64,000 bases of DNA from Paenibacillaceae bacterium GAS479. Its GTDB lineage: Bacteria; Bacillota; Bacilli; Paenibacillales; Paenibacillaceae. This document shows, piece by piece, positions 17,997-25,977 of the stretch (positions are counted from its first letter, which is position 1; each line of letters begins with the position of its first letter). The notes below the pieces were generated by a model. It was not told where the DNA came from. It searched no databases and saw only the letters and a list, made by a program, of their open reading frames with translations. A program made the translations under genes and the position numbers. Where the stretch lies: assembly GCA_900105225.1 (NCBI GenBank), contig LT629764.1:3117501-3181500 (forward strand), given 5' to 3'.

Positions 17997-18587
17997 GTGA
18001 CGAAGTACAAACGAAAGCCCGAGGCCCATGATCGGGCCAACCGGCTGAAGTTCCACAACGTCAAGGAGCAGCATATGTCGGTGGACGAGGTCGCCGAGCG
18101 CCTGCTGCGTTTTGTAGCGGAAGAACCGCGGGCGAGTTATCATTTTGCGATCGGTACGGACTGCCAGGTGCATCCCAACCATACAAAATTCATTACCGGG
18201 CTAGTACTGCATCGGGTCGGCCGCGGAGCGTGGGCTTGCTACCGCCCTTATGTGCTGAGTCGGGAGCTGGATTCCATTCACGAAAAGCTGGCTTTTGAGA
18301 CGTCGCTTTCCCAGGAGATGGCCGCTTATTTGGAGGAGCTCTCGGTCATCAACAAAATGGAGGAGCTGCTGCTGCCTTATGTGTATCAAGGGGCGGAGCT
18401 CTGCGCTTTTATCGATATTGATGCGGGGACCGAACCCTGCGTCAGCCCGACGGCGCTGTATGTGCAGGAGATGGTGGCGCGGGTCCAGACGATTGGCAGT
18501 TACGTGCCGCGCGTCAAGCCGGAAGCGTATGTCGCTTCCAGTTATGCCAACCGATTTACGAAACGTCCGGCTAGAATCGTAATGTAA
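17997..18587 (+). CDS. YkuK-family RNase H-like protein (DUF458)
   Basis: A 196-residue protein of the Bacillus YkuK family, predicted to have an RNase H-like fold of unknown substrate. Typical blocks are YHFAIGTDCQVHPNHTKFIT, GRGAWACYRPYVL and CAFIDIDAGTEP, whose acidic residues could bind metal. The start is GTG 17997 behind a GAGAGC-type weak site; MSVDEVAERLL at about residue 27 would be a shorter alternative. It stands alone between a hairpin and a terminator. Confidence 0.8.
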   Translation: MTKYKRKPEAHDRANRLKFHNVKEQHMSVDEVAERLLRFVAEEPRASYHFAIGTDCQVHPNHTKFITGLVLHRVGRGAWACYRPYVLSRELDSIHEKLAFETSLSQEMAAYLEELSVINKMEELLLPYVYQGAELCAFIDIDAGTEPCVSPTALYVQEMVARVQTIGSYVPRVKPEAYVASSYANRFTKRPARIVM

Positions 18588-18604
18588 AAAAAGCTAACCA
18601 AGAA

Positions 18605-18635
18605 CCCTTCCTGTTGTATGTAGGAAGGGATTTTT
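18605..18635 (+). terminator. Rho-independent terminator
   Basis: CCCTTCCT (18605-18612) pairs with AGGAAGGG (18622-18629), followed by ATTTTT. Confidence 0.85.
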
Positions 18636-18706
18636 GCGTTTCGGAAAAAAGCGGGGCTGGCGCATGGACATGTAAAAGGTGGAAAAGAATAATACTCGAT
18701 AATCGC

Positions 18707-18763
18707 TTGACAACTAAAGTTGTTTCGGATAGATTTAAACAATCGTTTAAAACATTTGTTTAG
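18707..18763 (+). promoter_or_regulatory. Promoter with palindromic operators before the ABC-2 permease
   Basis: TTGACA at 18707-18712 and TAGATT at 18730-18735 are 17 bp apart. ACAACT-AA-AGTTGT (18710-18723) overlaps the -35. TTTAAAC-AATC-GTTTAAA (18734-18751) and a related AAAC-ATTT-GTTT (to about 18761) overlap and follow the -10. This is the layout of a TetR-type repressor site, and a TetR gene lies directly downstream in the same unit. Confidence 0.6.
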
Positions 18764-18789
18764 TTATAGAGAAAAGGGAGAGAAACAAA

Positions 18790-19950
18790 ATGGCTCAAGC
18801 AATAATGACATTTTTGAAAAGGCCGACTACAATAGCTGGTTTTGCAGTGGCTCTTGTGATGCAGATTATTTTTTCGGTGTTGTGGATGACGGGGTACGAC
18901 GGTATTGGGGGACGCGCAAACGAACTTGGTATTGCTGTAGTGAGCGACGACCGCAAGGCCGGAGACGCTGTGGCCGAGCAGCTCGTCAGCACGCTGCCGT
19001 TTCAAATGAAGCGGGTCAACAGCATTGACGAAGCGAAAAATATGCTTGATGAGCGCAACGTTCATCTGATCGTTTATTTCCCGGCGGACTTTACGGCCAA
19101 GGCGGCGGATGCCAAAGAGGGGGCGGCGATTCAATATTGGATCAACGAATCGAACCCGGTGAATGTTAAAGGTATTATGAGCGGCGTCATAAGCCAGATT
19201 ACGCAAAGCGTAAACAGCCAGACGACAGCAACAGGCATCAGCAGTGTGTTGTCAGCGCAGGGAATGGACAAAACGGCTGCTAACGCCGCTGCGGGACAGT
19301 TGTCCACCAGGGTGCACGCCGAAACAAACTCTATGCATGCTGTGCCGAATTTTAAAGATCAGATGGTGCCGATGATGATCGTGCTGGCTTCTTGGGTCGG
19401 GGCGATGATTATGGCGCAAAATTTTAACGCTTCTTCCATGGCGATTGGAGCTTCTGTTGGAAAATGGAAAAAGTTTGGCGCGCAGCTCGTCGTTACGATA
19501 GTCGCAGGACTAGTCATCTCGCTGGTGAGCGCTTCGCTCCTTGCCGCGCTTGGCGATAAGATGGAGAGCGGCTTCCTAGCCTTCTGGCTATTCGAATTGC
19601 TTATGCTGCTTACTTTTATGCTGACGGCACAAATGTTTATTTACGTACTGGGCATGGCTGGAATGCTCCTGAACGTCCTGTTCATGTCGCTGCAACTGGT
19701 AAGCTCCGGAACAACGGTGCCTCGCGAGCTGCTGCCACCATTTTTCCACGATATCGGCACGTTTCTGCCGGCGACCTATTCCATTCAAGGGATTATGAAT
19801 CTGCTGTTCGGAGGTCCTTCTTCCAGCCAAGACGTTCTCATTCTAGTGATGATGGCGGCTGCCGCGCTGATCATTAGCATCGCCGCTGTCGGTCTTCGGA
19901 AAAGCCGTTCCGTTTCTCCGGCAGTTGCGGCTGAGGCCGTACAGCGTTAA
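18790..19950 (+). CDS. ABC-2/YhgE-type membrane permease
   Basis: A 386-residue membrane protein with one N-terminal span (about 17-34), an extracellular part of roughly 150 residues (LGIAVVSDDRKAGDAVAEQL; QYWINESNPVNVKG), then five or six spans at the C-terminus (MMIVLASWVGAMIM; LMLLTFMLTAQMFIYVLG; STGTTVP-like SSGTTVPRELLPPF loop). This is the architecture of ABC-2 permeases and of the YhgE/Pip group. No ATP-binding subunit is adjacent, so either a distant ATPase is used or it belongs to the ATPase-independent Pip-like type. It is followed by a TetR regulator and has palindromic sites in its promoter. Confidence 0.75.
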   Translation: MAQAIMTFLKRPTTIAGFAVALVMQIIFSVLWMTGYDGIGGRANELGIAVVSDDRKAGDAVAEQLVSTLPFQMKRVNSIDEAKNMLDERNVHLIVYFPADFTAKAADAKEGAAIQYWINESNPVNVKGIMSGVISQITQSVNSQTTATGISSVLSAQGMDKTAANAAAGQLSTRVHAETNSMHAVPNFKDQMVPMMIVLASWVGAMIMAQNFNASSMAIGASVGKWKKFGAQLVVTIVAGLVISLVSASLLAALGDKMESGFLAFWLFELLMLLTFMLTAQMFIYVLGMAGMLLNVLFMSLQLVSSGTTVPRELLPPFFHDIGTFLPATYSIQGIMNLLFGGPSSSQDVLILVMMAAAALIISIAAVGLRKSRSVSPAVAAEAVQR

Positions 19951-20019
19951 GCTGAAAGCAGAATAATACGAATAGGTAAAGAAAGGGTGGAGAGGATCGA
20001 AAAGCCGGAGGAAAATGAC

Positions 20020-20610
20020 GTGAGAGCCCGGATATTGCGCGCGGCCAAAAGCCTGTTCGCTTCACAGGGCTTCGATAAAACAACCATCAGGCAAATTTGT
20101 GAAGCGGCGGACGCCAATATTGCGCTTGTTTCGTATCATTTCGGTGGGAAGGAAGGCGTATTCATAGCTATCTTCGACACTTACTTTCCGGAAGATATGA
20201 TCAGGGAGCCGTCTCCAACGCAGAGGGCCGATATCCATTTATTCCTGTTTATTCAGGAAATGGAGCGTTTCCGCTTCAGGGATCAGGAACTCGGTACCAT
20301 TTTGCGGCAAGAGGTTAGCCTGCAGTCTCCGCGTCGGGAGATCATCCATCGTCGGCAAAACAGAACTTGGACGTATTTAGAGCAGGTGCTGAAACAGGGG
20401 AGCGAGCAGGGCTTGTTTCATTTCCGCTCGTTGGATCGAACGATGATGATCCTAATTGGGACTTTGCTGTCCATCCCAAGTATATGGACCAGGTCCGACA
20501 ATGTTTCGGAATTGGATCAGCATGAGCAAGAACGAATTATTGAAGATATTCAGAATTTTATTTTCAGAGCTTTGCAATGCCCGATTCCTACAGAGATAGA
20601 CGTTAATTAA
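20020..20610 (+). CDS. TetR-family repressor
   Basis: A 196-residue TetR regulator. Residues 1-47 are the DNA-binding part (ILRAAKSLFASQGFDKTTIRQI; ANIALVSYHFGGKEGVF); the helical C-terminal half would bind a ligand and form dimers. GTG 20020 is preferred because GGAGG lies 8 nt upstream; GTG 19987 would add 11 residues but has no spaced ribosome site. It lies about 70 bp after the permease gene and probably represses that operon through the palindromes at 18710-18761. Confidence 0.85.
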   Translation: MRARILRAAKSLFASQGFDKTTIRQICEAADANIALVSYHFGGKEGVFIAIFDTYFPEDMIREPSPTQRADIHLFLFIQEMERFRFRDQELGTILRQEVSLQSPRREIIHRRQNRTWTYLEQVLKQGSEQGLFHFRSLDRTMMILIGTLLSIPSIWTRSDNVSELDQHEQERIIEDIQNFIFRALQCPIPTEIDVN

Positions 20611-20642
20611 AGTAATCTTTCTGCCTGTGAGCGGCAGAAACG

Positions 20643-20691
20643 AGGCCGTTCCGCCAACCCCGTGTGTAAGCGGGAGTTGGCGGAACGGCCT
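20643..20691. terminator. Bidirectional terminator between tetR and dps
   Basis: A perfect 16-bp stem (20643-20658 with 20676-20691) lies between converging genes. TTT follows on the plus strand. Confidence 0.85.
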
Positions 20692-20697
20692 TTATTG

Positions 20698-21168
20698 TTA
20701 TTCGGCCGTAAAAGCATCCAGCATCCAGATATGCTTTTGCAGCCCTTCCATAATTCCGATCAGCATGTCGGCTGACACCGCATCTCCGGCTTCCTCAATC
20801 GCCGGAACGGCCTCTTTCAGTTCAACTGCCATCGTCCGGTAGTCGGCCGCGATCGACCTAGCCATTTCCATGGCGCTTTCGCTGCCGTTCCCTTCGCTGA
20901 GCGTCGAGGCGGCCAAGTAATCTCGCATCGTGGACAGCGGACGGCCTCCGATAGCGAGTACGCGTTCTGCCAGCTCGTCGGTCCGCTGAGCGGCTTCTTC
21001 GTACAGCTCCTGGAATTTCTCATGCAGCGTGAAGAAATGCGGCCCTTTCACCAGCCAGTGGAACTGATGCAGCTTGACGTACAGTACGCTCCAATTTGCT
21101 ACTTGGATATTAAGGGCGGAGGAAATATCCGCGACGATTTGGTTTACGTTGACGGTAGCTTGAGTCAT
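20698..21168 (-). CDS. dps: Dps-family ferritin-like DNA-protecting protein
   Basis: A 156-residue four-helix ferritin-like protein that forms 12-subunit shells, oxidises iron with peroxide and may coat DNA. The inter-subunit ferroxidase ligands are recognisable in LHQFHWLVKGPHFFTLHEKFQELYEE, with RTDELAERVLAIGG after it. Length is normal. AAAGGAG precedes the ATG on its strand. A PerR-like box and a -35 lie upstream, matching the control of Bacillus mrgA by peroxide. Confidence 0.92.
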   Translation of the reverse strand: MTQATVNVNQIVADISSALNIQVANWSVLYVKLHQFHWLVKGPHFFTLHEKFQELYEEAAQRTDELAERVLAIGGRPLSTMRDYLAASTLSEGNGSESAMEMARSIAADYRTMAVELKEAVPAIEEAGDAVSADMLIGIMEGLQKHIWMLDAFTAE

Positions 21169-21211
21169 GAAGGAACAGCTCCTTTTGATCTAGATTATTA
21201 TATTTATTAAA

Positions 21212-21226
21212 TTAAAATTATTATAA
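21212..21226 (-). promoter_or_regulatory. PerR-like box upstream of dps
   Basis: TTAAAATTATTATAA matches the PerR consensus TTATAATNATTATAA with one mismatch. A minus-strand -35 (TTGACA, 21243-21238) lies just upstream, so the box covers the spacer and -10 area. Confidence 0.65.
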
Positions 21227-21286
21227 ATAAGGATGATTGTCAAGAGGGACTCATCGGAGGCGATCACGGGGCTGCTGGAGGGGGAT

Positions 21287-21436
21287 GGTCGCCCAATTTC
21301 AGCTGACCGAATCTCGCATCCGCTAGGGACGGCGAAATGGATGGCTGTCCTAAAAGCGCAAGCGAGTTAGGTCGCCCAATTTCAGCTGACCGAATCTCGC
21401 ATCCGCTAGGGACGGCGAGATGGATGGCTGTCCTAA
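21287..21436. repeat. 67-bp direct repeat, two copies 83 bp apart
   Basis: Copies at 21287-21353 and 21370-21436 differ at one base. The second copy includes the stop codon and last bases of the YjbQ-type gene, so the first looks like a duplicated 3' end. Confidence 0.85.
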
Positions 21437-21831
21437 TTCCTCAGCCGGATTCTGTATTCGCGGGAGCGCGGGCCGTCGAATTCGCAGAAATAAACACCCT
21501 GCCAGCGGCCCAGCGCCAGTCGGCCGTTTTCGATCGGAATCGTTTGGCTCGTGCCGGTCGTCAAAGCTTTAAGATGCGCGGCGGTGTTGCCCTCCGCATG
21601 CCGGTAGCGCGGATGCTCCCATGGATATACCTCGTCCAAGCGCAGTAAAATATCATGTTTGACGTCGGGATCGGCATTTTCCTGAATCGTAATTCCGGCA
21701 GTCGTGTGGGGGCAGTAAACGAGCGCTTCGCCGCTTACAATTCCGGAGGCCTGAATGTGGGACTGGATCTGGCGGGTAATGTCGATCATTTCGTCTCTTC
21801 TGGAAGTTCGCAACGTTTCGGTAATCAACAT
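21433..21831 (-). CDS. YjbQ-family protein (UPF0047)
   Basis: A 132-residue member of the YjbQ/UPF0047 family, which has been linked to thiamine-phosphate-synthase-like activity; the physiological role is unsettled. Diagnostic motifs are [21 protein letters not shown], the [17 protein letters not shown] block and [15 protein letters not shown], with His residues clustered as in a metal site. ATG 21831 is preferred over GTG 21840 because AAGGAG lies 8 nt before the former and overlaps the latter. Confidence 0.88.
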   Translation of the reverse strand: MLITETLRTSRRDEMIDITRQIQSHIQASGIVSGEALVYCPHTTAGITIQENADPDVKHDILLRLDEVYPWEHPRYRHAEGNTAAHLKALTTGTSQTIPIENGRLALGRWQGVYFCEFDGPRSREYRIRLRN

Positions 21832-22009
21832 GACAATCACTCCTTAGCCATATAACTGTTAAAGCAGTCCCCTAAGCATATCGCGATGTGGCGCCGCCAT
21901 TCAAGAATTGGTACACTATATAGAATGAGGAAATTGTTCCTGAACACCCTGACAGACTGGCTCAGCATAACCTCCGCGTGACTTATATATTTTAAGGAGT
22001 GAACTCATC

Positions 22010-22891
22010 TTGACGCATATTCGCAAAGCGATCATACCGGCCGGTGGTCTCGGAACGCGTTTCCTGCCAGCGACGAAGGCGCAGCCGAAGGAAATGATGC
22101 CGCTGATCGATAAGCCGGCCATCCAATATATTGTAGAAGAGGCGGTTGCCTCGGGCATCGAGAGCATTATGATCGTCAGCGGTCGGAACAAACGCGCCAT
22201 CGAGGATCATTTTGACAAGTCGGTGGAGCTGGAGGCCGAGCTTGAAGAGCGGGGCAGCGAGGAAATGCTGGAGCTGGTACGCGGAATTTCCCGCCTTGCG
22301 GACATCGTATATGTGCGGCAGCGTGAGCCGCTTGGGCTTGGGCATGCTGTGCTTTGTGCACGCAGCTTCATTGGCAGCGAGCCTTTCGCGGTATTGCTAG
22401 GCGATGATATTCTGCGGTCCGAAAAGCCTTGCCTGGGCGAAATGATGAACTACTACCATGAAACCGGATCGTCTGTCATCTCGGTCATGGAAGTGCCGAA
22501 GGATCAGACTCACAAGTATGGCATCGTGGATCTGGAAGGCGAGGGCTTGTATCCCCGCATTCGCAATCTGGTGGAAAAGCCGGCTCCAGGCGAGGCGCCG
22601 TCCAATTGGGCCGTTGTGGGCCGCTATGTGCTCGATCCGGCTGTTTTCCGTCTGCTGGAGCGAGCTGAGCCGGGCAAGGGCGGCGAAATCCAATTGACGG
22701 ATAGCCTGCAGAAGCTCAACTCCGTGCTGCCGATGCACGCTTACAAATTCCAGGGACGCCGTCATGATGTCGGTGACAAACTGGGCTTTGTTCAAGCGAC
22801 AATCGACATGGCGCTGGAGCGCGAGGACCTAGCTGATGCAGTACGCGAGTATATGCGTAACAAGCTTAACCCCGGATTGACCACTATTTGA
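22010..22891 (+). CDS. galU: UTP-glucose-1-phosphate uridylyltransferase
   Basis: A 293-residue nucleotidyltransferase making UDP-glucose from UTP and glucose 1-phosphate for wall teichoic acids, glycolipids and polysaccharides (gtaB in Bacillus). IIPAGGLGTRFLPATKAQPKEMMP is the nucleotide-binding motif; LGLGHAVLCA, VLLGDDI and a late GRRHDVGDKLGF block complete the active site. TTAAGGAG precedes the start. A terminator follows. Confidence 0.95.
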   Translation: MTHIRKAIIPAGGLGTRFLPATKAQPKEMMPLIDKPAIQYIVEEAVASGIESIMIVSGRNKRAIEDHFDKSVELEAELEERGSEEMLELVRGISRLADIVYVRQREPLGLGHAVLCARSFIGSEPFAVLLGDDILRSEKPCLGEMMNYYHETGSSVISVMEVPKDQTHKYGIVDLEGEGLYPRIRNLVEKPAPGEAPSNWAVVGRYVLDPAVFRLLERAEPGKGGEIQLTDSLQKLNSVLPMHAYKFQGRRHDVGDKLGFVQATIDMALEREDLADAVREYMRNKLNPGLTTI

Positions 22892-22914
22892 CTTGACGGG
22901 CATCGTAATTAATT

Positions 22915-22952
22915 AACCATCCAGATGAGTCAGAGGTTCTGGGTGGTTTTTT
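22915..22952 (+). terminator. Terminator of galU
   Basis: AACCATCCAGA pairs with TCTGGGTGGTT (one G-T pair), followed by TTTTTT. Confidence 0.85.
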
Positions 22953-23133
22953 ATTTGGGTTATATTTCCTTTGATGGGAAAAGGGTTTTACTTGGGGCTG
23001 GGTCTTTTTATGAGGTACAATCGTATAGTTATAGCGCACATACTGGAAACAAAATGCGCCGATCGGCGTATGAACGTAAAAAGCCGTTGTTCCTAGGCGG
23101 AACGACGTTGAAGATAGCGGAGGCAAACCATTC

Positions 23134-24612
23134 ATGAGCAGGGAATCGGAACAGAAGGAATGGCCTGCCGCGGTTATAAGAACCCCCTGCCCATACTGCG
23201 GTTTTAAGACGCTGGATGAGGAGGCGAGCTTCTGCAGCCGCTGCGGCAAGCCGTTGCATACGGCGGCTTTGCTCGTGCGTAGGCGTGAGCGCGCGGAATG
23301 GCTCGAGCACATTCAGGAGATTGGGACTTCGCCGGATGCTGGTCGGCAGCCGGATGCTGGCGAGCTCCTGCATCGCATGAGAGCAGACGAGCGGGAAGAC
23401 TGGGCGGAGCAAGAGGAAGAGGGCTCGTCGGCGTCGTTATCCGTGCCGCTTCATGGGGAGCGGAATGAAGGTAAGAGCGGGCGCCCGCGTCGTCGGATGC
23501 TGCCGGCGTATGCAAAGTCAGTCATGGCCGATGTTAAAGGGACAACTCTGACACCGGAGGAGCGTGCCCGCCGCCGGAGGCTGTGGCTGCTACCTGCATT
23601 GGCGCTGCTGCTGGGCGGAGCATCGGCGCTCGGTGTGCTGTGGTATGACAATAGCGTGAATCACCGTGTAGCTGATTGGCAAAAGCGGGCGGAGCGTGAA
23701 GCGCTGGCAGGGCGTTATACACAGGCGGAGCAGTTGCTGCAGCAGGCGACGAAGTCGCGCCCGGAAAGCCCAGGGCTGCTGCGGGACTTGGATATTGTCG
23801 AGCAAGCGAACCGTCTCGATGATCAGGTTAAGGATGCAGCGCGCCTGCTGGAAAGCGGTCGATTAAAGCAGGCAGAGGGAGTGCTTAGGCAAGCTCAGGC
23901 GGCTGTTGCCAATCGGCAGGAGCGGCTGTTTGATCCCGTGCGCAGCCGGATTGCAGCCGAGGGAGCAAGGATCTTGGTGAAGCAGGTTTATTTGGAACTG
24001 GAAGGGCTGGACACAGTGACGGAGCTGGCAGATCGGCTGCAGCGGTTGCGAGGACTGCAAGACGCTGGGGCGGTTCAACTGCGCCAACGTATCCTGGATC
24101 TCATGGTTGAGACCGGCGTCAAAAAGGCCGATGAGCTGTTACGCACTCGAGATTATTCCGCCGCGCAGGCGGTCGTTAATGAGGCTCTGGAGCATGCTGG
24201 AGCGGTAGAAGCGCTCAAGGATATGTCCTTGCGGATTACTAGTGAGCGAGAAAAATACGAGCGCTTGGAGCAGGAGCGGCTGGATGCAGCGCGGCAGATC
24301 GCGTATGATGAGCAGTTGCGCAACCATACGGCCGCAGTTGCGCTGATGAACATCGAGGTATCCCGCGACAGCTCTGGTCAGGTGCTCGTCTCTGGCGAGG
24401 TTGAGAGCAAGGCGACGCGAGGAATCCATTCCGTCCAGTTGGACTACAAGCTGATTGATGAGGAAGGCCGTACGGTGGGGGGCGGCACAGCCCGTACCGA
24501 GTCCGGAATGACGATTGAGCCAGGCGGAAAGGCAAAATTCCAGGGTGTAAGTTCAATATCAGGCTTGGAAGTCACCGCTGTCATCACGAAGGCTACCTGG
24601 TATGTTGAGTAG
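23134..24612 (+). CDS. Zinc-ribbon, single-span protein with coiled/TPR-like region
   Basis: A 492-residue membrane protein of unknown role. A zinc ribbon CPYCGF...CSRCGKPL lies at about 19-42. A charged linker follows, then one transmembrane helix at about 150-168 (WLLPALALLLGGASALGVLWY). An external helical part has TPR-like AGRYTQAEQLLQQA and SGRLKQAEGVLRQA units. A beta domain closes the C-terminus (LVSGEVESKATRGIHSVQLDYKL; GGGTARTESGMTIEPG). The zinc ribbon would face the cytosol. It is immediately followed by an HtrA-like protease, suggesting a joint surface or quality-control function. Confidence 0.65.
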   Translation: MSRESEQKEWPAAVIRTPCPYCGFKTLDEEASFCSRCGKPLHTAALLVRRRERAEWLEHIQEIGTSPDAGRQPDAGELLHRMRADEREDWAEQEEEGSSASLSVPLHGERNEGKSGRPRRRMLPAYAKSVMADVKGTTLTPEERARRRRLWLLPALALLLGGASALGVLWYDNSVNHRVADWQKRAEREALAGRYTQAEQLLQQATKSRPESPGLLRDLDIVEQANRLDDQVKDAARLLESGRLKQAEGVLRQAQAAVANRQERLFDPVRSRIAAEGARILVKQVYLELEGLDTVTELADRLQRLRGLQDAGAVQLRQRILDLMVETGVKKADELLRTRDYSAAQAVVNEALEHAGAVEALKDMSLRITSEREKYERLEQERLDAARQIAYDEQLRNHTAAVALMNIEVSRDSSGQVLVSGEVESKATRGIHSVQLDYKLIDEEGRTVGGGTARTESGMTIEPGGKAKFQGVSSISGLEVTAVITKATWYVE

Positions 24613-24643
24613 GCAAGCCAGGTGTGGAAAGAGGACGACTAAA

Positions 24644-25801
24644 ATGAGATGGAACGAGAAGCTGTCCGCAGCGGCGGCTGCGTTTCTGCTGTTGGCAGGA
24701 GGCGCAGTCGCGCTGGCGCTGCATCAATATTTGCCACAGCGCGTAGGGACGGAGCCGCTGCTGGCTGTGACTCCGCCTGCAGGTCAGGGTACCGATGGGG
24801 CGAGCGCGTTGAAGGAAATTATTTTTAATACCCAGAAAAAGGTCGTTACGATCCAGAGCGACAGCGGGCTTGGCTCTGGGTTCTTGTACAATGACAAAGG
24901 CGATGTGCTGACGAATGCCCATGTAGTAGCTGGCTCGCGCACGGTGAGGGTGACTACTTCGGACGCCAGGGAGCTGACCGGCGAGGTGATCGGCATCGGC
25001 ACCGATCTCGATATCGCTGTTGTACGAGTACCGGAGCTAGCTGGTTCACAGCCACTCAAGCTGGAGCGCGGAGGACGCGTCGAAGTGGGTGATCCCGTCA
25101 TCGCCGTTGGCAGTCCACTGGGCCTGCAAAGTACGGTTACGACCGGCATCGTCAGCGGACTTGGAAGAAGCTTCATGATGAAGCCATATACTTACCGCAA
25201 TCTGTACCAGATTTCCGCTCCCATTGCCCCTGGCAACAGCGGGGGGCCTCTAGTCGACCAAACAACCGGAGCTGTATTAGGCATGAACTCTGCCGAGATG
25301 CAGGATGGCGAGATTGGATTCAGCATTCCGATCGCAGATCTAATCAGCATTGCTGAGGCATGGTCACGCAGTCCAATGACCAAACTGCCCGGTGTTACCG
25401 ATCATGACGAGTCATCAGCGGCTGACAAAAAGACGATCACCAGTTATGCCGGGTATCTTGTTTCCCGTTTCTACGAAAGTCTCAACAATGGTGATTATGT
25501 GTATGCGTACTCGCTCATCGGCTACATCTGGAAACAGGAAGATCCATACGAGGAATTCCGCAATGGTTACTTACCAACCAAAAATGTCGTCATCAAGAGC
25601 TTGAGCGTTACAAAGGACAGCGATCGAAGCGCGACGGTAACGGCAACCATCGAGGCGGAGGAGCATGCTCAAAACGGAGAGACGGTGAAGAGAAACTTCG
25701 AGGTTGTTTATAAAGTCGGGTACGAGAACGGTCAGCTCAAGCTTATCGATGGCAAAGGTAAGGAGCTCGACAAGCAGGGCAAGGAGCTTAAGAAGAAGTA
25801 G
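24644..25801 (+). CDS. Membrane-anchored trypsin-like (HtrA-type) serine protease without PDZ
   Basis: A 385-residue protein with an N-terminal signal anchor (residues about 7-24), a trypsin-like domain and a C-terminal NTF2-like domain. The catalytic triad is visible: His in TNAHVVAGS, Asp in GTDLDIAVVRV and Ser in APGNSGGPL. The usual PDZ domain is missing; instead residues from about 265 (YLVSRFYESLNNGDYVYAY) form an alpha-beta domain ending in a Lys-rich tail. ATG 24644 is chosen because AGAGGA precedes it; the open frame begins earlier inside the previous gene. Spacing of 31 bp suggests an operon with the zinc-ribbon gene. Confidence 0.8.
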   Translation: MRWNEKLSAAAAAFLLLAGGAVALALHQYLPQRVGTEPLLAVTPPAGQGTDGASALKEIIFNTQKKVVTIQSDSGLGSGFLYNDKGDVLTNAHVVAGSRTVRVTTSDARELTGEVIGIGTDLDIAVVRVPELAGSQPLKLERGGRVEVGDPVIAVGSPLGLQSTVTTGIVSGLGRSFMMKPYTYRNLYQISAPIAPGNSGGPLVDQTTGAVLGMNSAEMQDGEIGFSIPIADLISIAEAWSRSPMTKLPGVTDHDESSAADKKTITSYAGYLVSRFYESLNNGDYVYAYSLIGYIWKQEDPYEEFRNGYLPTKNVVIKSLSVTKDSDRSATVTATIEAEEHAQNGETVKRNFEVVYKVGYENGQLKLIDGKGKELDKQGKELKKK

Positions 25802-25815
25802 GCTTAAAAGAAATA

Positions 25816-25868
25816 GGTTCGCGCAGCGGGTTCCATCGTTAAGCTTCTAAGCTCAACTTATATATTCC
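25816..25868 (+). repeat. Dispersed intergenic repeat, copy B
   Basis: Similar to 4114-4165 over about 50 bp, sharing GGTTCGCGC, GTTAAGCTTCTA and CTTATA-ATT in order. It ends immediately before the htpG promoter. Confidence 0.5.
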
Positions 25869-25878
25869 CTACCTTATC

Positions 25879-25908
25879 TTGACAAGTAAAAACCGTCCAT
25901 GATATATA
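25879..25908 (+). promoter_or_regulatory. htpG promoter
   Basis: TTGACA at 25879-25884 and TATATA at 25903-25908, 18 bp apart. The start point would fall at the left edge of the CIRCE element. Confidence 0.65.
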
Positions 25909-25915
25909 AACGATG

Positions 25916-25942
25916 CTGGCACTCGATCATAGAGAGTGCTAA
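25916..25942 (+). promoter_or_regulatory. CIRCE element (HrcA operator)
   Basis: CTGGCACTC (25916-25924), nine bases, GAGTGCTAA (25934-25942). The right arm is perfect and the left arm matches TTAGCACTC at seven of nine positions, with the exact N9 spacing of CIRCE. It sits at the predicted transcription start. Confidence 0.8.
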
Positions 25943-25977
25943 TCCGTCTATTACGATAAACAGAGGAGAGATTCGAA

